A DNA stretch of 64,000 nt from Thermosulfidibacter sp. (GCA_023269715.1 JAGDVO010000011.1:1-64000), one strand, 5' to 3'. Counted from the stretch's first letter, positions 18,673 to 28,502 are shown. Notes: generated from the sequence alone by a model not told the origin. A program made the numbers and translations.

Positions 18673-18915
18673 CTACTCTACCTTTTCTCTATAGCCATAA
18701 ATAGCAAAATCAGGGCAATACAAACCACACAAGCCACATCCTGTACATTTTTCTGGATGTTTAAATTCAGGATAATGATAACCCTTTGAGTTGAAATCTC
18801 TAGACATCACTATCGCTCCAGTAGGACAAAAACTTACACAGATTTCGCAACCCTTACAACGTTCAGAATTAATAACCACCAACCCTATAAACTTCCTACC
18901 AGTAGAAGTAGACAT
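18673..18915 (-). CDS. korD: 2-oxoglutarate:ferredoxin oxidoreductase, delta (ferredoxin-like) subunit
   Basis: An 80-residue 2[4Fe-4S] ferredoxin-type subunit that passes electrons from KorB to soluble ferredoxin. Clusters are bound by Cys20, 23, 26, 30 (CKGCEICVSFCP) and Cys57, 60, 63, 67 (CTGCGLCGLYCP). It is first in the korDABC set and follows sucD by ten bases. Confidence 0.93.
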   Translation of the reverse strand: MSTSTGRKFIGLVVINSERCKGCEICVSFCPTGAIVMSRDFNSKGYHYPEFKHPEKCTGCGLCGLYCPDFAIYGYREKVE

Positions 18916-18925
18916 CTCCCCCTCC

Positions 18926-19804
18926 CTATTTTTTACCTAATACTCTCGCGACTGTTTCACCTATCTCAGCAGGGCTCTCAACAACATGAACACCTGCTTC
19001 TTTCAAAGCTTTCATTTTCTCAGCTGCAGTACCCTTGCCACCTGCAATTATAGCACCAGCATGTCCCATCCTTCTCCCTGGAGGCGCAGTTCTACCTGCA
19101 ATAAATGCAACTACAGGCTTCTTGAATTCCCTCTTGATGTACTCAGCAGCTTCTTCCTCAGCAGTACCACCGATCTCTCCTATCAGTACAACGAGCTCAG
19201 TTTCATCATCCTCGTTAAATAGCTTTAGTAAATCTACAAATGTAGAACCAACTATAGGATCGCCTCCTATTCCTATACATGTAGACTGACCTATTCCTCT
19301 AGTTGTACATTGCCATACCGCCTCATAGGTAAGAGTACCAGAACGTGAAATGACCCCAACAGGTCCTCTTGAAAAGATATAACCTGGCATTATACCCATC
19401 TTGCATTCACCGGGAGTTATCACACCAGGACAGTTAGGTCCTATTAATCTGACATTCTTCTCTCTTATAGCCCTCTTTACCTTCATCATGTCTATAACAG
19501 GAATACCTTCAGTTATCGCCACTATTACCTCACAACCTGCATCTGCCGCTTCAGCTATTGCGTCCGCTGCAAAAGCTGGAGGTACAAAAATAAGAGCAGC
19601 ATTTACCCCTTCCTTCTCAACAGCTTCCTGAACGGTGTTATAAACGGGAATTTTACCTTCCCAAAGAGTTCCCCCTTTACCAGGTGTGACACCAGCAACT
19701 ATATTTGTACCATATTCGATACACTGTTTAGCGTGAAAAGTTCCTTCCTTGCCAGTAATACCCTGAACAACAACCCTTGTATTTTTATTCACCAGTATAC
19801 TCAT
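18926..19804 (-). CDS. sucD: Succinyl-CoA synthetase, alpha subunit
   Basis: Interconverts succinyl-CoA and succinate with ATP or GTP. The 292-residue protein begins with the CoA-binding Rossmann domain ([16 protein letters not shown]) and has [29 protein letters not shown] and the phosphohistidine region [10 protein letters not shown]. Its normal length and sequence argue against citryl-CoA synthetase, whose subunits are longer. Confidence 0.96.
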   Translation of the reverse strand: MSILVNKNTRVVVQGITGKEGTFHAKQCIEYGTNIVAGVTPGKGGTLWEGKIPVYNTVQEAVEKEGVNAALIFVPPAFAADAIAEAADAGCEVIVAITEGIPVIDMMKVKRAIREKNVRLIGPNCPGVITPGECKMGIMPGYIFSRGPVGVISRSGTLTYEAVWQCTTRGIGQSTCIGIGGDPIVGSTFVDLLKLFNEDDETELVVLIGEIGGTAEEEAAEYIKREFKKPVVAFIAGRTAPPGRRMGHAGAIIAGGKGTAAEKMKALKEAGVHVVESPAEIGETVARVLGKK

Positions 19805-19818
19805 CTTATTCCCTCCCC

Positions 19819-20988
19819 TTATATTTCTCCTCTAGCTGCTTTCACAGCCTTTTCAGCACCATCAGCCATAGAATCAGCAAGTATGAATTTCAATTCACTA
19901 TTCTTCAGCATATCCATAGCTACATCCCTGTTAGTCCCTTCTAGCCTTATAACCATCGGTACTTTTACTTCCAACTCTTTGGCAGCATTTATTATACCTT
20001 CTGCGACTCTATCACAGCGGACTATTCCACCAAATATGTTAATAAAAACAGCTTTAACAGCGGGATCACTCATGAGAATCCTGAAGGCATTTTTAACACT
20101 TTCTGAACTTGCAGCCCCTCCGACATCGAGAAAGTTGGCAGGCTCTCCACCGTAAAGCTTAATTATGTCCATAGTAGCCATCGCGAGACCCGCACCGTTC
20201 ACCATACAACCTATAGTACCATCAAGCTTTATATAGTTTAAATCGTATTTTGAAGCCTCAACTTCGAGTGGATCCTCCTCATATATATCTCTCAATTCAG
20301 CTATCTCCGGGTGTCTATAAAGGGCGTTGTCATCGAAATTCAACTTAGCATCAAGAGCTATAAGATTACCTTCCTTCGTTATAACCAAGGGATTGATCTC
20401 AGCAAGAGACGCATCTTTCTCAATGAACAGCCTATAAAGAGCCATCATAAACTCTATAGCCTTCTTAACTAGATCCCCAGTTAAACCAAGACCATAGGCT
20501 AACTTTCTCGCATAAAAAGGCACAATTCCTAAAGCTGGATCTATATACGCCTTCAGAATCTTCTCAGGGCTTCTAGCAGCAACTTCTTCAATCTCCACAC
20601 CGCCCTCTGCAGAAACCATCAAAACCGGACGTTCAGTAGACCTATCAATAACCATTCCCATATAAAGTTCCTTTTCTATATTTAGTCCCTCTTCTACCAA
20701 AACCTTTCTTACTAATTTCCCTTCTGGACCAGTCTGATGAGTGACTAGTTTCATACCTATCATGTTCTTTGCAACTTCGTAAACCTCTTCCACACTCCTT
20801 GCCAGTTTAACACCACCCGCCTTTCCACGACCACCAGCATGAACCTGAGCTTTGACTACGAAAAGATTACCACCAAGTTCTTCAGCTATTCTCTTTGCCT
20901 CTTCTGGAGTTTCAGCAACACCGCCTCTTGGAACAGGTATTCCATACTGCTTAAAGAGTTCCTTTGCCTGATATTCATGAACCTTCAT
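19819..20988 (-). CDS. sucC: Succinyl-CoA synthetase, beta subunit
   Basis: Nucleotide- and succinate-binding partner of SucD. The 389-residue ATP-grasp protein opens [20 protein letters not shown] and has [34 protein letters not shown] and the [14 protein letters not shown] segment. AAGGAGG precedes the start. A strong hairpin separates it from sdhB. Confidence 0.97.
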   Translation of the reverse strand: MKVHEYQAKELFKQYGIPVPRGGVAETPEEAKRIAEELGGNLFVVKAQVHAGGRGKAGGVKLARSVEEVYEVAKNMIGMKLVTHQTGPEGKLVRKVLVEEGLNIEKELYMGMVIDRSTERPVLMVSAEGGVEIEEVAARSPEKILKAYIDPALGIVPFYARKLAYGLGLTGDLVKKAIEFMMALYRLFIEKDASLAEINPLVITKEGNLIALDAKLNFDDNALYRHPEIAELRDIYEEDPLEVEASKYDLNYIKLDGTIGCMVNGAGLAMATMDIIKLYGGEPANFLDVGGAASSESVKNAFRILMSDPAVKAVFINIFGGIVRCDRVAEGIINAAKELEVKVPMVIRLEGTNRDVAMDMLKNSELKFILADSMADGAEKAVKAARGEI

Positions 20989-21045
20989 CCCCTCCTCCTT
21001 AACTAAGAAAGATTAGATCAACTAAGGGCTTAAATAAAAGAAAAT

Positions 21046-21066
21046 GGGGAGGTAGTCAACCTCCCC
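21046..21066 (-). terminator. Hairpin with U-rich tail between sdhB and sucC
   Basis: An eight-base stem GGGGAGGT/ACCTCCCC (21046-21053, 21059-21066) is followed on the minus strand by ATTTTCTTTTATTT. It looks like an intrinsic terminator or a partial read-through point within the TCA operon. Confidence 0.65.
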
Positions 21067-21072
21067 AAAAAA

Positions 21073-21780
21073 TTATAACTTTCCTCGTAAAATAAGTTTT
21101 CTCAAATCAACTATAGCTTGAGTAGGGTTAAGCTCTTTTGGACATGCTTCTACACAGTTAAATATGGTATGACATCTCCAAACTCCATGTTTATCATCGA
21201 TAACAGAAACTCTCTCCTCATAACCCTCATCCCTAGAGTCAAAAAGGAATCTCGCAGCTTTTAGGAGTGCATTAGGACCAAGAAAGTTCTTATCTGCCCA
21301 ATAGGTTGGACAGGAACTTGTACAACAACCACAGAGGATACATTCGTATTTACCATCGAGTTTAGCTCTATCCTCAGGAGACTGGAGTCTTTCCTTATCC
21401 GTTGGAGGTGGTGTCTTAGTAATAAGGTACGGTTTTATGGCATAGAGCTTATCATAAAGAGGTTCCATATCAACAATAAGGTCCTTTATCACGGGAAATC
21501 CTCTCAAAGGTTCAACAGTTATTACCGTCGTACCAAGATCCTTTATCTGAGTCTCACAGGCTAGACCATTTTTGCCATTTATGGTCATACCACATGAACC
21601 ACATATACCATGTCTACAAGCTCTCCTATAGGAAAGGGTACCATCAACAAACCACTTTATATAATTAAGAGCATCAAGAACCGTCCAACCTGGCTGTACA
21701 TCTATTCTATATTCCTGCACTCTACCAGTTTCATCCTTTTCAGGATCGTACCTAAAAATCTTAAAAACATACTCAGCCAT
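21073..21780 (-). CDS. sdhB: Succinate dehydrogenase/fumarate reductase iron-sulfur subunit
   Basis: Carries electrons between the flavoprotein and the membrane quinone site. The 235-residue protein has the [2Fe-2S] motif CRHGICGSCGM...LAC, then CILCGCCTSSCP for [4Fe-4S], and the CHTIFNCVEACP segment for the remaining clusters. GGAGGT precedes the ATG. It is last in sdhCDAB. Confidence 0.94.
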   Translation of the reverse strand: MAEYVFKIFRYDPEKDETGRVQEYRIDVQPGWTVLDALNYIKWFVDGTLSYRRACRHGICGSCGMTINGKNGLACETQIKDLGTTVITVEPLRGFPVIKDLIVDMEPLYDKLYAIKPYLITKTPPPTDKERLQSPEDRAKLDGKYECILCGCCTSSCPTYWADKNFLGPNALLKAARFLFDSRDEGYEERVSVIDDKHGVWRCHTIFNCVEACPKELNPTQAIVDLRKLILRGKL

Positions 21781-21791
21781 TATCCACCTCC

Positions 21792-23639
21792 TTAGTATTT
21801 CCTTTCCTCAGGCTTGAACCTCGTAATCACAACGGGCTTGTAGTCAAATTTAACACCCTCCTCCGTTCTCCAGGCAAGGGTATGCTTTAACCAGTTCTCA
21901 TCATCTCTATTCGGATAATCGCGCCTATAATGAGCCCCTCTTGACTCAGTTCTGTTAAGCGCACTGGCAACTATCACCTCAGCAGTCTCAAGGAGATTCC
22001 TCAACTCAAGAGCTTCCATGAGATCGGTATTAAATTTGGCACCTTTATCCTGAACCAATATATTCTTATATCTCCTCTGTAAATCCTTGATTATATTGTA
22101 CATCTTCTCAAGGTCCTCTTTTCTCCTGAAAACCCCACAGAGGTTATACATGTTTTCCTGTAGTTCCTTTCTAATAGCTCCAGGTCTTTCCGTTCCAGGA
22201 TTATTGAGCAACCACTCTATCTGCTTAATCGCATCAAGAGCACAGTCTTCAGGTAAAACCTCATAGGGTGGGTTAGTGGAAAGATAGGCAGCCATATCCT
22301 TACCAGCTCTCTTACCGTGAACAGAAGCATCAAGTAGAGAATTGGTACCAAGCCTATTAGCACCATGAACGGATACACATGCACATTCCCCTGCAGCCCA
22401 TAATCCCTCTAACCATTTCTCTTTACCATCCGCAAGGACTCTACAACAAATATCAGTGGGAATACCACCCATAGAATAATGCGCGGTAGGCTGCACAGGA
22501 ACAGGTTCCTTTATAGGATCTATACCCAGTAGTTTCATGGATATCTCTCTTATCTGTGGTAACCTTTCCATTATCTTCTGAGCTCCAAGATGTCTTAGAT
22601 CCAGATACACATACTGCTGACCATTTATACCTCTACCAGCCTCAATCTCGGCCCACATAGCTCTCGAAACAACGTCTCTAGGAGCAAGTTCCATTTTCTC
22701 AGGAGCATACCTTTTCATAAAACGCTCACCCTCATTGTTTATAAGATAACCACCCTCTCCTCTTGCTCCCTCCGTAAGAAGGACTCCCAGGAAAGCTAAT
22801 CCACTCGGATGAAATTGAACAAATTCCATATCTTCTAGGGGTAGTCCAGCCCTCATCACAACACCTAAACCGTCAGCGGTATTCGCGTGTGAATTACTGG
22901 TTATCGAGTAGCACCTACCATATCCACCTGTTGCAAGAAGGATAGCCTTGCCCTGGAATACATGAATACCACCGTTTATAAGATCCCATACGGTAACTCC
23001 TATACACTTACCACTCTTTATAATTAGTGACAAAAGGAAAAACTCAGAGTAAAATCTGACATTATACTTTACACATTGCTCCCAAAGGGTGTGGAGTAAA
23101 ACATGACCTGTCCTATCCGCAGCCATACAGGCTCTTAGAACAGGTCCACCTCTACCAAAGTCCTTAACATGACCCCCGAAATACCTTTGCATAATTTTAC
23201 CATCGGGTGTCCTCGAAAAGGGAACACCCATATGTTCATACTCGTATATAATCCTTGGTGCTTCTTTAACCATCATTTCAATTGCATCCTGATCACCAAG
23301 GTAATCCGATCCCTTTACCGTATCGAAGAAATGCCATTCGATATGATCCTCTTCCAGATTTGCCAAAGCAGCTGAAATACCACCCTGAGCAGCTCCAGAG
23401 TGACTCCTTGTCGGAAATACCTTTGTGAGTACTGCCACATCATAACCAGCTTTCTTAAGCTCCAAAGCGGCATACATTCCAGCAAGACCAGCTCCTACAA
23501 TAACAGCATCATGCAAGTGAACATTCTTTATCTCTACTCCCTTTGGCTCTTCATGTATAACTTTAGCATCATCAGTACCGTAGTATTTTTTACATTCACC
23601 AACAACACACATACCTCTATATTCCTTGTACTCCGCCAT
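21792..23639 (-). CDS. sdhA: Succinate dehydrogenase/fumarate reductase flavoprotein subunit
   Basis: Interconverts succinate and fumarate using covalently bound FAD. The 615-residue protein has the dinucleotide fold [14 protein letters not shown] near residue 45, [14 protein letters not shown] with the FAD-linking His, [16 protein letters not shown], and [14 protein letters not shown] 40-residue N-terminal extension holds two cysteines ([12 protein letters not shown]) not typical of SdhA. ATG 23639 is preferred over GTG 23642 because of the AAAGGAGGT site. Direction in vivo (Sdh or Frd) cannot be decided here. Confidence 0.95.
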   Translation of the reverse strand: MAEYKEYRGMCVVGECKKYYGTDDAKVIHEEPKGVEIKNVHLHDAVIVGAGLAGMYAALELKKAGYDVAVLTKVFPTRSHSGAAQGGISAALANLEEDHIEWHFFDTVKGSDYLGDQDAIEMMVKEAPRIIYEYEHMGVPFSRTPDGKIMQRYFGGHVKDFGRGGPVLRACMAADRTGHVLLHTLWEQCVKYNVRFYSEFFLLSLIIKSGKCIGVTVWDLINGGIHVFQGKAILLATGGYGRCYSITSNSHANTADGLGVVMRAGLPLEDMEFVQFHPSGLAFLGVLLTEGARGEGGYLINNEGERFMKRYAPEKMELAPRDVVSRAMWAEIEAGRGINGQQYVYLDLRHLGAQKIMERLPQIREISMKLLGIDPIKEPVPVQPTAHYSMGGIPTDICCRVLADGKEKWLEGLWAAGECACVSVHGANRLGTNSLLDASVHGKRAGKDMAAYLSTNPPYEVLPEDCALDAIKQIEWLLNNPGTERPGAIRKELQENMYNLCGVFRRKEDLEKMYNIIKDLQRRYKNILVQDKGAKFNTDLMEALELRNLLETAEVIVASALNRTESRGAHYRRDYPNRDDENWLKHTLAWRTEEGVKFDYKPVVITRFKPEERKY

Positions 23640-23654
23640 CACTACCTCCTTTAA

Positions 23655-24011
23655 CTAGGCTGCTTTAAAGGCAATAACCGTACTTGCACCAAGGAAGAAC
23701 AAAATAGCACCAACAGTGACTAGAAGTAAAAAGATTATACCCTGCCATCTCTCGCTGTGAATGTAATCCTGAACAACCATCCATACACCGTTAAGCCCAT
23801 GATATAAAGCACAGACTAAAAATACGAGATCTATAACCTTCCATGTAGGTGTAGCTAACCTTGGAGCTATCCTTTCATATGTAACACCTTCAGGTCTTGG
23901 TAACCCATGGGTAACCCAAAAGTGCAAAAGTAGAAGTGCAACCAACACAACGCCTGTTATTCTCTGGAAGAGCCAAGCATAAAAACCACCTGAACCACGC
24001 TTTTCCCTCAT
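23655..24011 (-). CDS. sdhD: Succinate dehydrogenase/fumarate reductase membrane anchor (second)
   Basis: A 118-residue protein with three hydrophobic helices. It contains QRITGVVL, LLHFWVTHGL and ALYHGLNGVW, whose histidines are candidate heme b ligands. It resembles the other anchor (HRITGLLL, LLHIWVTHH, VLYHAFNGLR), so the two are paralogues, as expected for Sdh/Frd with two small anchors. ATG 24011 has GGAGG six bases upstream; an earlier GTG lies on the site. Confidence 0.87.
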   Translation of the reverse strand: MREKRGSGGFYAWLFQRITGVVLVALLLLHFWVTHGLPRPEGVTYERIAPRLATPTWKVIDLVFLVCALYHGLNGVWMVVQDYIHSERWQGIIFLLLVTVGAILFFLGASTVIAFKAA

Positions 24012-24022
24012 TTCATCCCTCC

Positions 24023-24412
24023 TCACTTATTAAGAACATGCAGGAAATGCATAAACATCGGAATACCACCTACCAAAAAGAGTATTCCAGCTATAGCCAT
24101 CATTATACCAAAAAGAGTTTTGTGGGCACCCGCCCCGTTATCGGCAAATTCAACTATTATTATCCTCAAACCGTTAAAGGCATGGTAAAGCACAGTTACA
24201 AGTAACCCTATTTCGAGTAACAGGAATATAGGCTGTTGTACTACAGACATAACTTTATTAAATCCCTCTGGCCCTTCAGTTACATGATGGGTAACCCAAA
24301 TGTGAAGGAGAAGATAAAACACAAGCAGCAACCCTGTTATCCTGTGTAGTATCCAGGCAATAGAACCTAGATGCCATCTATAAGGTTTTATTACCGGGGG
24401 CTTCTCCAACAT
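24023..24412 (-). CDS. sdhC: Succinate dehydrogenase/fumarate reductase membrane anchor (first)
   Basis: A 129-residue three-helix membrane protein with WILHRITGLLLVFYLLLHIW, the SdhC quinone/heme signature, and VLYHAFNGLRII. It is first of sdhCDAB, preceded by AAGGAGGT. Menaquinone is the likely quinone in an anaerobe (inference). Confidence 0.88.
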   Translation of the reverse strand: MLEKPPVIKPYRWHLGSIAWILHRITGLLLVFYLLLHIWVTHHVTEGPEGFNKVMSVVQQPIFLLLEIGLLVTVLYHAFNGLRIIIVEFADNGAGAHKTLFGIMMAIAGILFLVGGIPMFMHFLHVLNK

Positions 24413-24454
24413 CCTAAACCTCCTTAATTAATTGTATTAATAATCCCTTACACC

Positions 24455-25009
24455 TTACTCTCTATACTGCAATTTACCCATTTCTTCAAGATCTCCGCCA
24501 TGAGTATCGTACACAACTATAGCTGGAAAATCCTCAACCACCAGCTTTCTAACAGCTTCGGGACCCAAATCTTCATAAGCTATAACCTCGGCGCTTTTTA
24601 TTCTCTCTGCAAGAAGAGCACCAGCACCACCTACCGCACCAAAGTAAATAGCCTTATACTTCTGGCAATACTCCTTAACCTCATCGCTCATCTTACCCTT
24701 ACCTATCATACCCTTTAATCCCAGAGCTATGAGCTTTGGAGCGTAGGGATTCATCCTGTAACTAGTTGTAGGACCAGCAGCACCTATAGATCTCCCAGGT
24801 CTCGCAGGAGAGGGACCAACGTAATAGATGATTTGACCTTTCACATCAAAGGGAAGAGGTTCTCCCTTTTCAAGAGCCTCTATCATTCTCTTGTGAGCAG
24901 CATCCCTAGCGGTATATATTACACCGCTTATGAGAACATTATCACCTACTTTTAACTTAACTATATCTTCATCTTTAAGTGGCGTCGTGAGTCTTATAAT
25001 TTCACTCAT
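24455..25009 (-). CDS. fumB: Fumarate hydratase class I, beta subunit
   Basis: With the alpha subunit it converts fumarate to malate reversibly. The 184-residue protein has KVGDNVLISGVIYTARDAAH, YYVGPSPARPGRSIGAAGPT, GKGKMSDEV and YDTHGGDL, standard for the C-terminal half of class I fumarases. The enzyme is oxygen-sensitive, fitting an anaerobe. Confidence 0.93.
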   Translation of the reverse strand: MSEIIRLTTPLKDEDIVKLKVGDNVLISGVIYTARDAAHKRMIEALEKGEPLPFDVKGQIIYYVGPSPARPGRSIGAAGPTTSYRMNPYAPKLIALGLKGMIGKGKMSDEVKEYCQKYKAIYFGAVGGAGALLAERIKSAEVIAYEDLGPEAVRKLVVEDFPAIVVYDTHGGDLEEMGKLQYRE

Positions 25010-25040
25010 TTTTACACCTCCACAAAACTTAATAAGGTAA

Positions 25041-25880
25041 CTAGATTACTATCTCCTTATGTCTCGCAGCATGACAATTTATGTTAATAGCAACCGGTAA
25101 ACTTGCTATATGTACAGGTTCCATCTCAAAATGAACGGCTAAAGCTGTAACAGTACCACCCCAACCCATAGGACCTATTCCCAATTTGTTTATCCTTTCA
25201 AGCATTATCTTCTCTATTTTAGCAAGCTCCATGTCAGGATTCGGCTTACCAACGTGTCTCAATAGAGCCTTTTTAGCCAAGAAAGCTGATCTCTCGAAGG
25301 TACCACCTACACCCACACCTACTATTATAGGAGGACATGGATTACCTCCTGCTTCATCTACCCTTTTCACAACGGTTTCTATCACACCCTGAAGCCCATC
25401 TGCAGGCTTTAGCATAGTAACCATACTCATATTTTCACTACCACCACCTTTTGGTGCTACAACTATCCTTATCTTATCACCAGGAACTATATCATAGTGA
25501 ATCACAGGAGGAGTATTGTCTCCCACATTGGCTCTAGTAAAAGGATGACAGGTTGACTTCCTCAAATAACCTTCCCTATACCCCCTCCTTACACCTTCAA
25601 ATATAGCCTCTTTCAGGCTCCCTCCAACTAAGTGCACATCCTGACCTATTTCGATAAAAACAACACCAAGTCCGCAATCCTGACAGATCGGAGCAACTCC
25701 TTCCCTTGCAAGATCAGCATTCTCAATTATCATTTTTAAAACACTCTTTCCCACAGGAGATTTCTCTTCATCAAGAGCCCTTTTTAGTGCTTCATAAACG
25801 TCTTCTGGAAGATTATAATTTGCATCAATACAGAGTTTTGCCACAGCCTCGGTTATCTCACTAACATCTACAACCCTCAT
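25041..25880 (-). CDS. fumA: Fumarate hydratase class I, alpha subunit
   Basis: Holds the [4Fe-4S] cluster. Candidate ligand cysteines are in PICQDCGLG, KSTCHPFTRANVGDN and GNPCPP. ATG 25880 (MRVVDVSEI) is chosen because GGAGGG is seven bases upstream; the ATG five codons earlier lies before that site. 279 residues. It follows a terminator-like hairpin after mdh. Confidence 0.93.
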   Translation of the reverse strand: MRVVDVSEITEAVAKLCIDANYNLPEDVYEALKRALDEEKSPVGKSVLKMIIENADLAREGVAPICQDCGLGVVFIEIGQDVHLVGGSLKEAIFEGVRRGYREGYLRKSTCHPFTRANVGDNTPPVIHYDIVPGDKIRIVVAPKGGGSENMSMVTMLKPADGLQGVIETVVKRVDEAGGNPCPPIIVGVGVGGTFERSAFLAKKALLRHVGKPNPDMELAKIEKIMLERINKLGIGPMGWGGTVTALAVHFEMEPVHIASLPVAININCHAARHKEIVI

Positions 25881-25906
25881 TTCACAACCCTCCATAAAAA
25901 AAATTT

Positions 25907-25944
25907 AAAGGAGGTAACCTCCACCAAAGAAGGCTACCTCCTTT
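25907..25944 (-). terminator. Hairpin plus eight U between mdh and fumA
   Basis: Ten-base arms AAAGGAGGTA/TACCTCCTTT (25907-25916, 25935-25944) are followed on the minus strand by AAATTTTTTTT. An alternative inner palindrome GGAGGTAACCTCC overlaps it. It ends just before the fumA ribosome site, so it may act as an attenuator. Confidence 0.65.
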
Positions 25945-25972
25945 TTACATCATTCTCTCCTTTTTTATCTTA

Positions 25973-26917
25973 TCACTTTATATAACCAAACTCCTTCAGC
26001 TGATCTACAAGACCTTTCACTCTACCAGCTGAAGCCTGCAAAGCTTCTACTTCCTCTTTAGTTAACTGGATTTCCACTATCTTCTCTACACCACCAGCAC
26101 CCAAAATGCAAGGAACACCACAATAAACACCATTTATACCATACTCACCCTCACACAAAGCAGCACATGCCTGTAGACTCTTCTGATCCTTGAGGATAGC
26201 TTCAACCATCTTTACAGTTGCAAGAGCAGGAGCATAGTATGCAGAGTATCCAAGCAGCTTAACTATTTCACCACCGCCAAACCTGGTTCTCTCTATCAAA
26301 GCCTGAAGCCTATCTTGGGGTATAAGCTGATCAACAGTGACACCATTTACAACTGTGTATTTTGGTAGAGGAACCATATCATCACCATGACCACCCAAGA
26401 CAAGCGCCTGAACATCTCTTACAGACACGTTGAGTTCCATTGAAATAAAGGCGCAGAACCTTGCCGAATCTAGATTACCAGCTTGTCCCATAACTCTATT
26501 CTTCGGGAATCCTGTAACATGCCAAGCAAGCTGGGTCATTGCATCAAGTGGATTAGTAACAACTATAACAAAACTATTGGGAGCGTATTTTGCTACATTT
26601 TCAGCAGCTGTTTTAACTATATCAGCATTTGCCTTCAGTAAGTCATCTCTACTCATGCCAGGTTTTCTTGGAAAACCGGCGGTAATTACGACTATGTCAG
26701 AATCGGCTATATCCGCATAATCGTTGGTACCATAAATTTTCGAGTCCCAACCACCAAGTGGCATCGTCTGGTATAAATCAAGAGCTTTACCCTGTGGCAT
26801 GTTCTCTACAATATCGTACAGAACCACATCTCCCAGCTCTTTTATTGCACAAAAGAGAGCTACATGCTCACCAACTCTACCTGCACCAATAACACTTATC
26901 TTCGGCCTCTTACCCAT
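25973..26917 (-). CDS. mdh: Malate dehydrogenase (lactate-dehydrogenase-like type)
   Basis: Interconverts malate and oxaloacetate with NAD. The 314-residue protein has VIGAGRVGEH, the NAD-selecting Asp in VVLYDIVE, substrate Arg in PRKPGMSRDDLL, VVTNPLDAM and the catalytic His in LGGHGDDMVPL. The mobile-loop residues favour malate dehydrogenase. AAGGAGG precedes the ATG; hairpins flank the gene on both sides. Confidence 0.94.
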   Translation of the reverse strand: MGKRPKISVIGAGRVGEHVALFCAIKELGDVVLYDIVENMPQGKALDLYQTMPLGGWDSKIYGTNDYADIADSDIVVITAGFPRKPGMSRDDLLKANADIVKTAAENVAKYAPNSFVIVVTNPLDAMTQLAWHVTGFPKNRVMGQAGNLDSARFCAFISMELNVSVRDVQALVLGGHGDDMVPLPKYTVVNGVTVDQLIPQDRLQALIERTRFGGGEIVKLLGYSAYYAPALATVKMVEAILKDQKSLQACAALCEGEYGINGVYCGVPCILGAGGVEKIVEIQLTKEEVEALQASAGRVKGLVDQLKEFGYIK

Positions 26918-26948
26918 AATCCACCCTCCTTACAAGATTTTAAAAAGA

Positions 26949-26975
26949 AAGGGGTAGGTTTAAAACCTACCCCTT
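26949..26975 (-). terminator. Hairpin with U-rich tail between citrate synthase and mdh
   Basis: A ten-base stem AAGGGGTAGG/CCTACCCCTT (26949-26958, 26966-26975) is followed on the minus strand by TCTTTTTAAAA, a typical intrinsic terminator form. Confidence 0.68.
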
Positions 26976-26981
26976 CTACGC

Positions 26982-28310
26982 TTAGGAACCAGCAACTGGT
27001 AGAGACTCTGCAACCTCTTTGACCCATCTTGTAGTGATAGATTTGGGTCTTTCGATTGGTAGGGAATAGCCCCTCACGATTATACCCTGTGCTGTACAAC
27101 CAAGGGCCCTGGAAACTCCAAATAGTACAGTGTAGAAGTCATACTCTCTTATGCCATAATGCCAGAGAAGAACACCAGAGTGAGCGTCAACATTAGGCCA
27201 TGGATTCTTTGCCTTACCGTGTTTCTTAAGCACTTCAGGTACGACCTCGAAGCAGAGAGAAACGACCTTGAAAAGTTCGTCATCGGGCATATGTTTCAAA
27301 GCAAAATCTCTCTGGGCCGTATATCTTGGATCCACACATCTCAAAACAGCATGACCATACCCTGGTATAACCTGTCCAGAATTTAGAGTGTCCCAGCAGA
27401 ACTGTTCAAGCTGTTCTCTTGTAGGAACACCGCCGAACCTCTTATAAAGGTCTTGGATCCATCTCAGAACTTCCTGATTAGCAAGTCCATGCAATGGACC
27501 GGCGAGACCATTCATCGCAGAAGAGAAGGACCTGTAAATATCGGAAAGAGCAGAGTTAACTAGCAGGTTAGTGTGAGCGGAAACATTTCCACCTTCGTGA
27601 TCTGCATGGAGAAACATATAAAGCCTAAACAGTTCATAAACCTCAAAATCATCATATCCCATCATATGGGCAAGATTCGCTGCCCAGTCGAGGTTTGGAT
27701 CTGGAGCTATGAAGTTGTCACCTCTATATTTTCTTCTATAGATATAAGCAGCTATAACAGGTAGAGCTGCAAGCATATTTAGAGAGTCTTCAAACATGGC
27801 TTCCCAATGTTCTTCTCTTCTCATACCCTCTTCGTATCTCTTGGCAAAAACGGATTCCCTCTGCATAGCAAGGATTCCAGCTGCAAACATCGTCATCGGG
27901 TGGGTATCAACAGGCATAGCCCTCAACACATCGAAAACATACTGAGGCACCTTTCCCATTCTCTTATTCAACTCAACAGTAATCTCTTTCACATCTTCTT
28001 TAGTAGGTAGTTCAGAAGTTAATAGTAGATACCACAAACCTTCAGGTAGTGGTTCGAAACCGCCATCTGCAGTTGGTAATTTATGGGGACCTTCTCTTAA
28101 TTCGGGAATCGAGTAACCTCTGAATTTAACTCCCTCATCTGGGAAAACTTCTGAAGTATCACAAATCATACATCTCAAGCTCCTCATACCACCGTAAGCA
28201 TGTTCGATAGTACAATCCATCGTTTTTCTGTTACCATACTTCTTACGGATCTCTGCTATCTCTGCTCTCCACTGGGGAATAAGCTGGGCTAACCTCTCCT
28301 TTAATTTCAT
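26982..28310 (-). CDS. gltA: Citrate synthase, mitochondrial-like (type I long form)
   Basis: Condenses oxaloacetate and acetyl-CoA, or cleaves citrate when run backwards. The protein closely follows the animal mitochondrial enzyme: FRGYSIPE, DHEGGNVSAHT, AMNGLAGPLHGLANQEV, PGYGHAVLR, KNPWPNVDAHSGVLL and FGVSRALG. With the start at ATG 28310 (GGAGGT five bases upstream) it is 442 residues and the catalytic residues are His274, His320 and Asp375, the same numbers as in pig heart citrate synthase. An in-frame ATG at 28352 lies at the promoter -10 region and is rejected. The gene has its own promoter. No ATP-citrate lyase is in the window. Confidence 0.96.
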   Translation of the reverse strand: MKLKERLAQLIPQWRAEIAEIRKKYGNRKTMDCTIEHAYGGMRSLRCMICDTSEVFPDEGVKFRGYSIPELREGPHKLPTADGGFEPLPEGLWYLLLTSELPTKEDVKEITVELNKRMGKVPQYVFDVLRAMPVDTHPMTMFAAGILAMQRESVFAKRYEEGMRREEHWEAMFEDSLNMLAALPVIAAYIYRRKYRGDNFIAPDPNLDWAANLAHMMGYDDFEVYELFRLYMFLHADHEGGNVSAHTNLLVNSALSDIYRSFSSAMNGLAGPLHGLANQEVLRWIQDLYKRFGGVPTREQLEQFCWDTLNSGQVIPGYGHAVLRCVDPRYTAQRDFALKHMPDDELFKVVSLCFEVVPEVLKKHGKAKNPWPNVDAHSGVLLWHYGIREYDFYTVLFGVSRALGCTAQGIIVRGYSLPIERPKSITTRWVKEVAESLPVAGS

Positions 28311-28342
28311 GGCACACCTCCCAGGCATATTTTCTAGTAAAA

Positions 28343-28371
28343 AAAATAACATTTCCTCTGAGAGATGTCAA
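28343..28371 (-). promoter_or_regulatory. Promoter of citrate synthase
   Basis: Minus-strand TTGACA (28366-28371) and TATTTT (28343-28348) lie 17 bases apart, about 33 bases before the ATG at 28310. This gives gltA and downstream TCA genes a start independent of acn. Confidence 0.6.
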
Positions 28372-28435
28372 TAGAGTAAGAAAAATTATTTTAAACAGTA
28401 GAGATCAAAAAACCCCTGTTTTTCATATGAATAGA

Positions 28436-28460
28436 AGGGGAGGATTACCTTACCTCCCCT
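28436..28460 (-). terminator. Hairpin after the aconitase gene
   Basis: Stem AGGGGAGG/CCTCCCCT (28436-28443, 28453-28460) with a nine-base loop. Downstream on the minus strand a weaker AAAAAC/GTTTTT stem with a U run lies near 28408-28423. Together they probably end most acn transcripts before the gltA promoter. Confidence 0.58.
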
Positions 28461-28502
28461 CAGGAAATAATAGTGAACATAAATTACAATAACATCGAGC
28501 TA

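Noticed and set aside
18926-28310. SucCD and citrate synthase as citryl-CoA synthetase and citryl-CoA lyase
   Set aside because: SucC and SucD have normal lengths and motifs, and the citrate synthase has the full mitochondrial-type active site and length.
28311-28352. Longer citrate synthase start at 28352
   Set aside because: The extension overlaps the promoter -10; ATG 28310 has an ideal ribosome site and restores the numbering of known enzymes.
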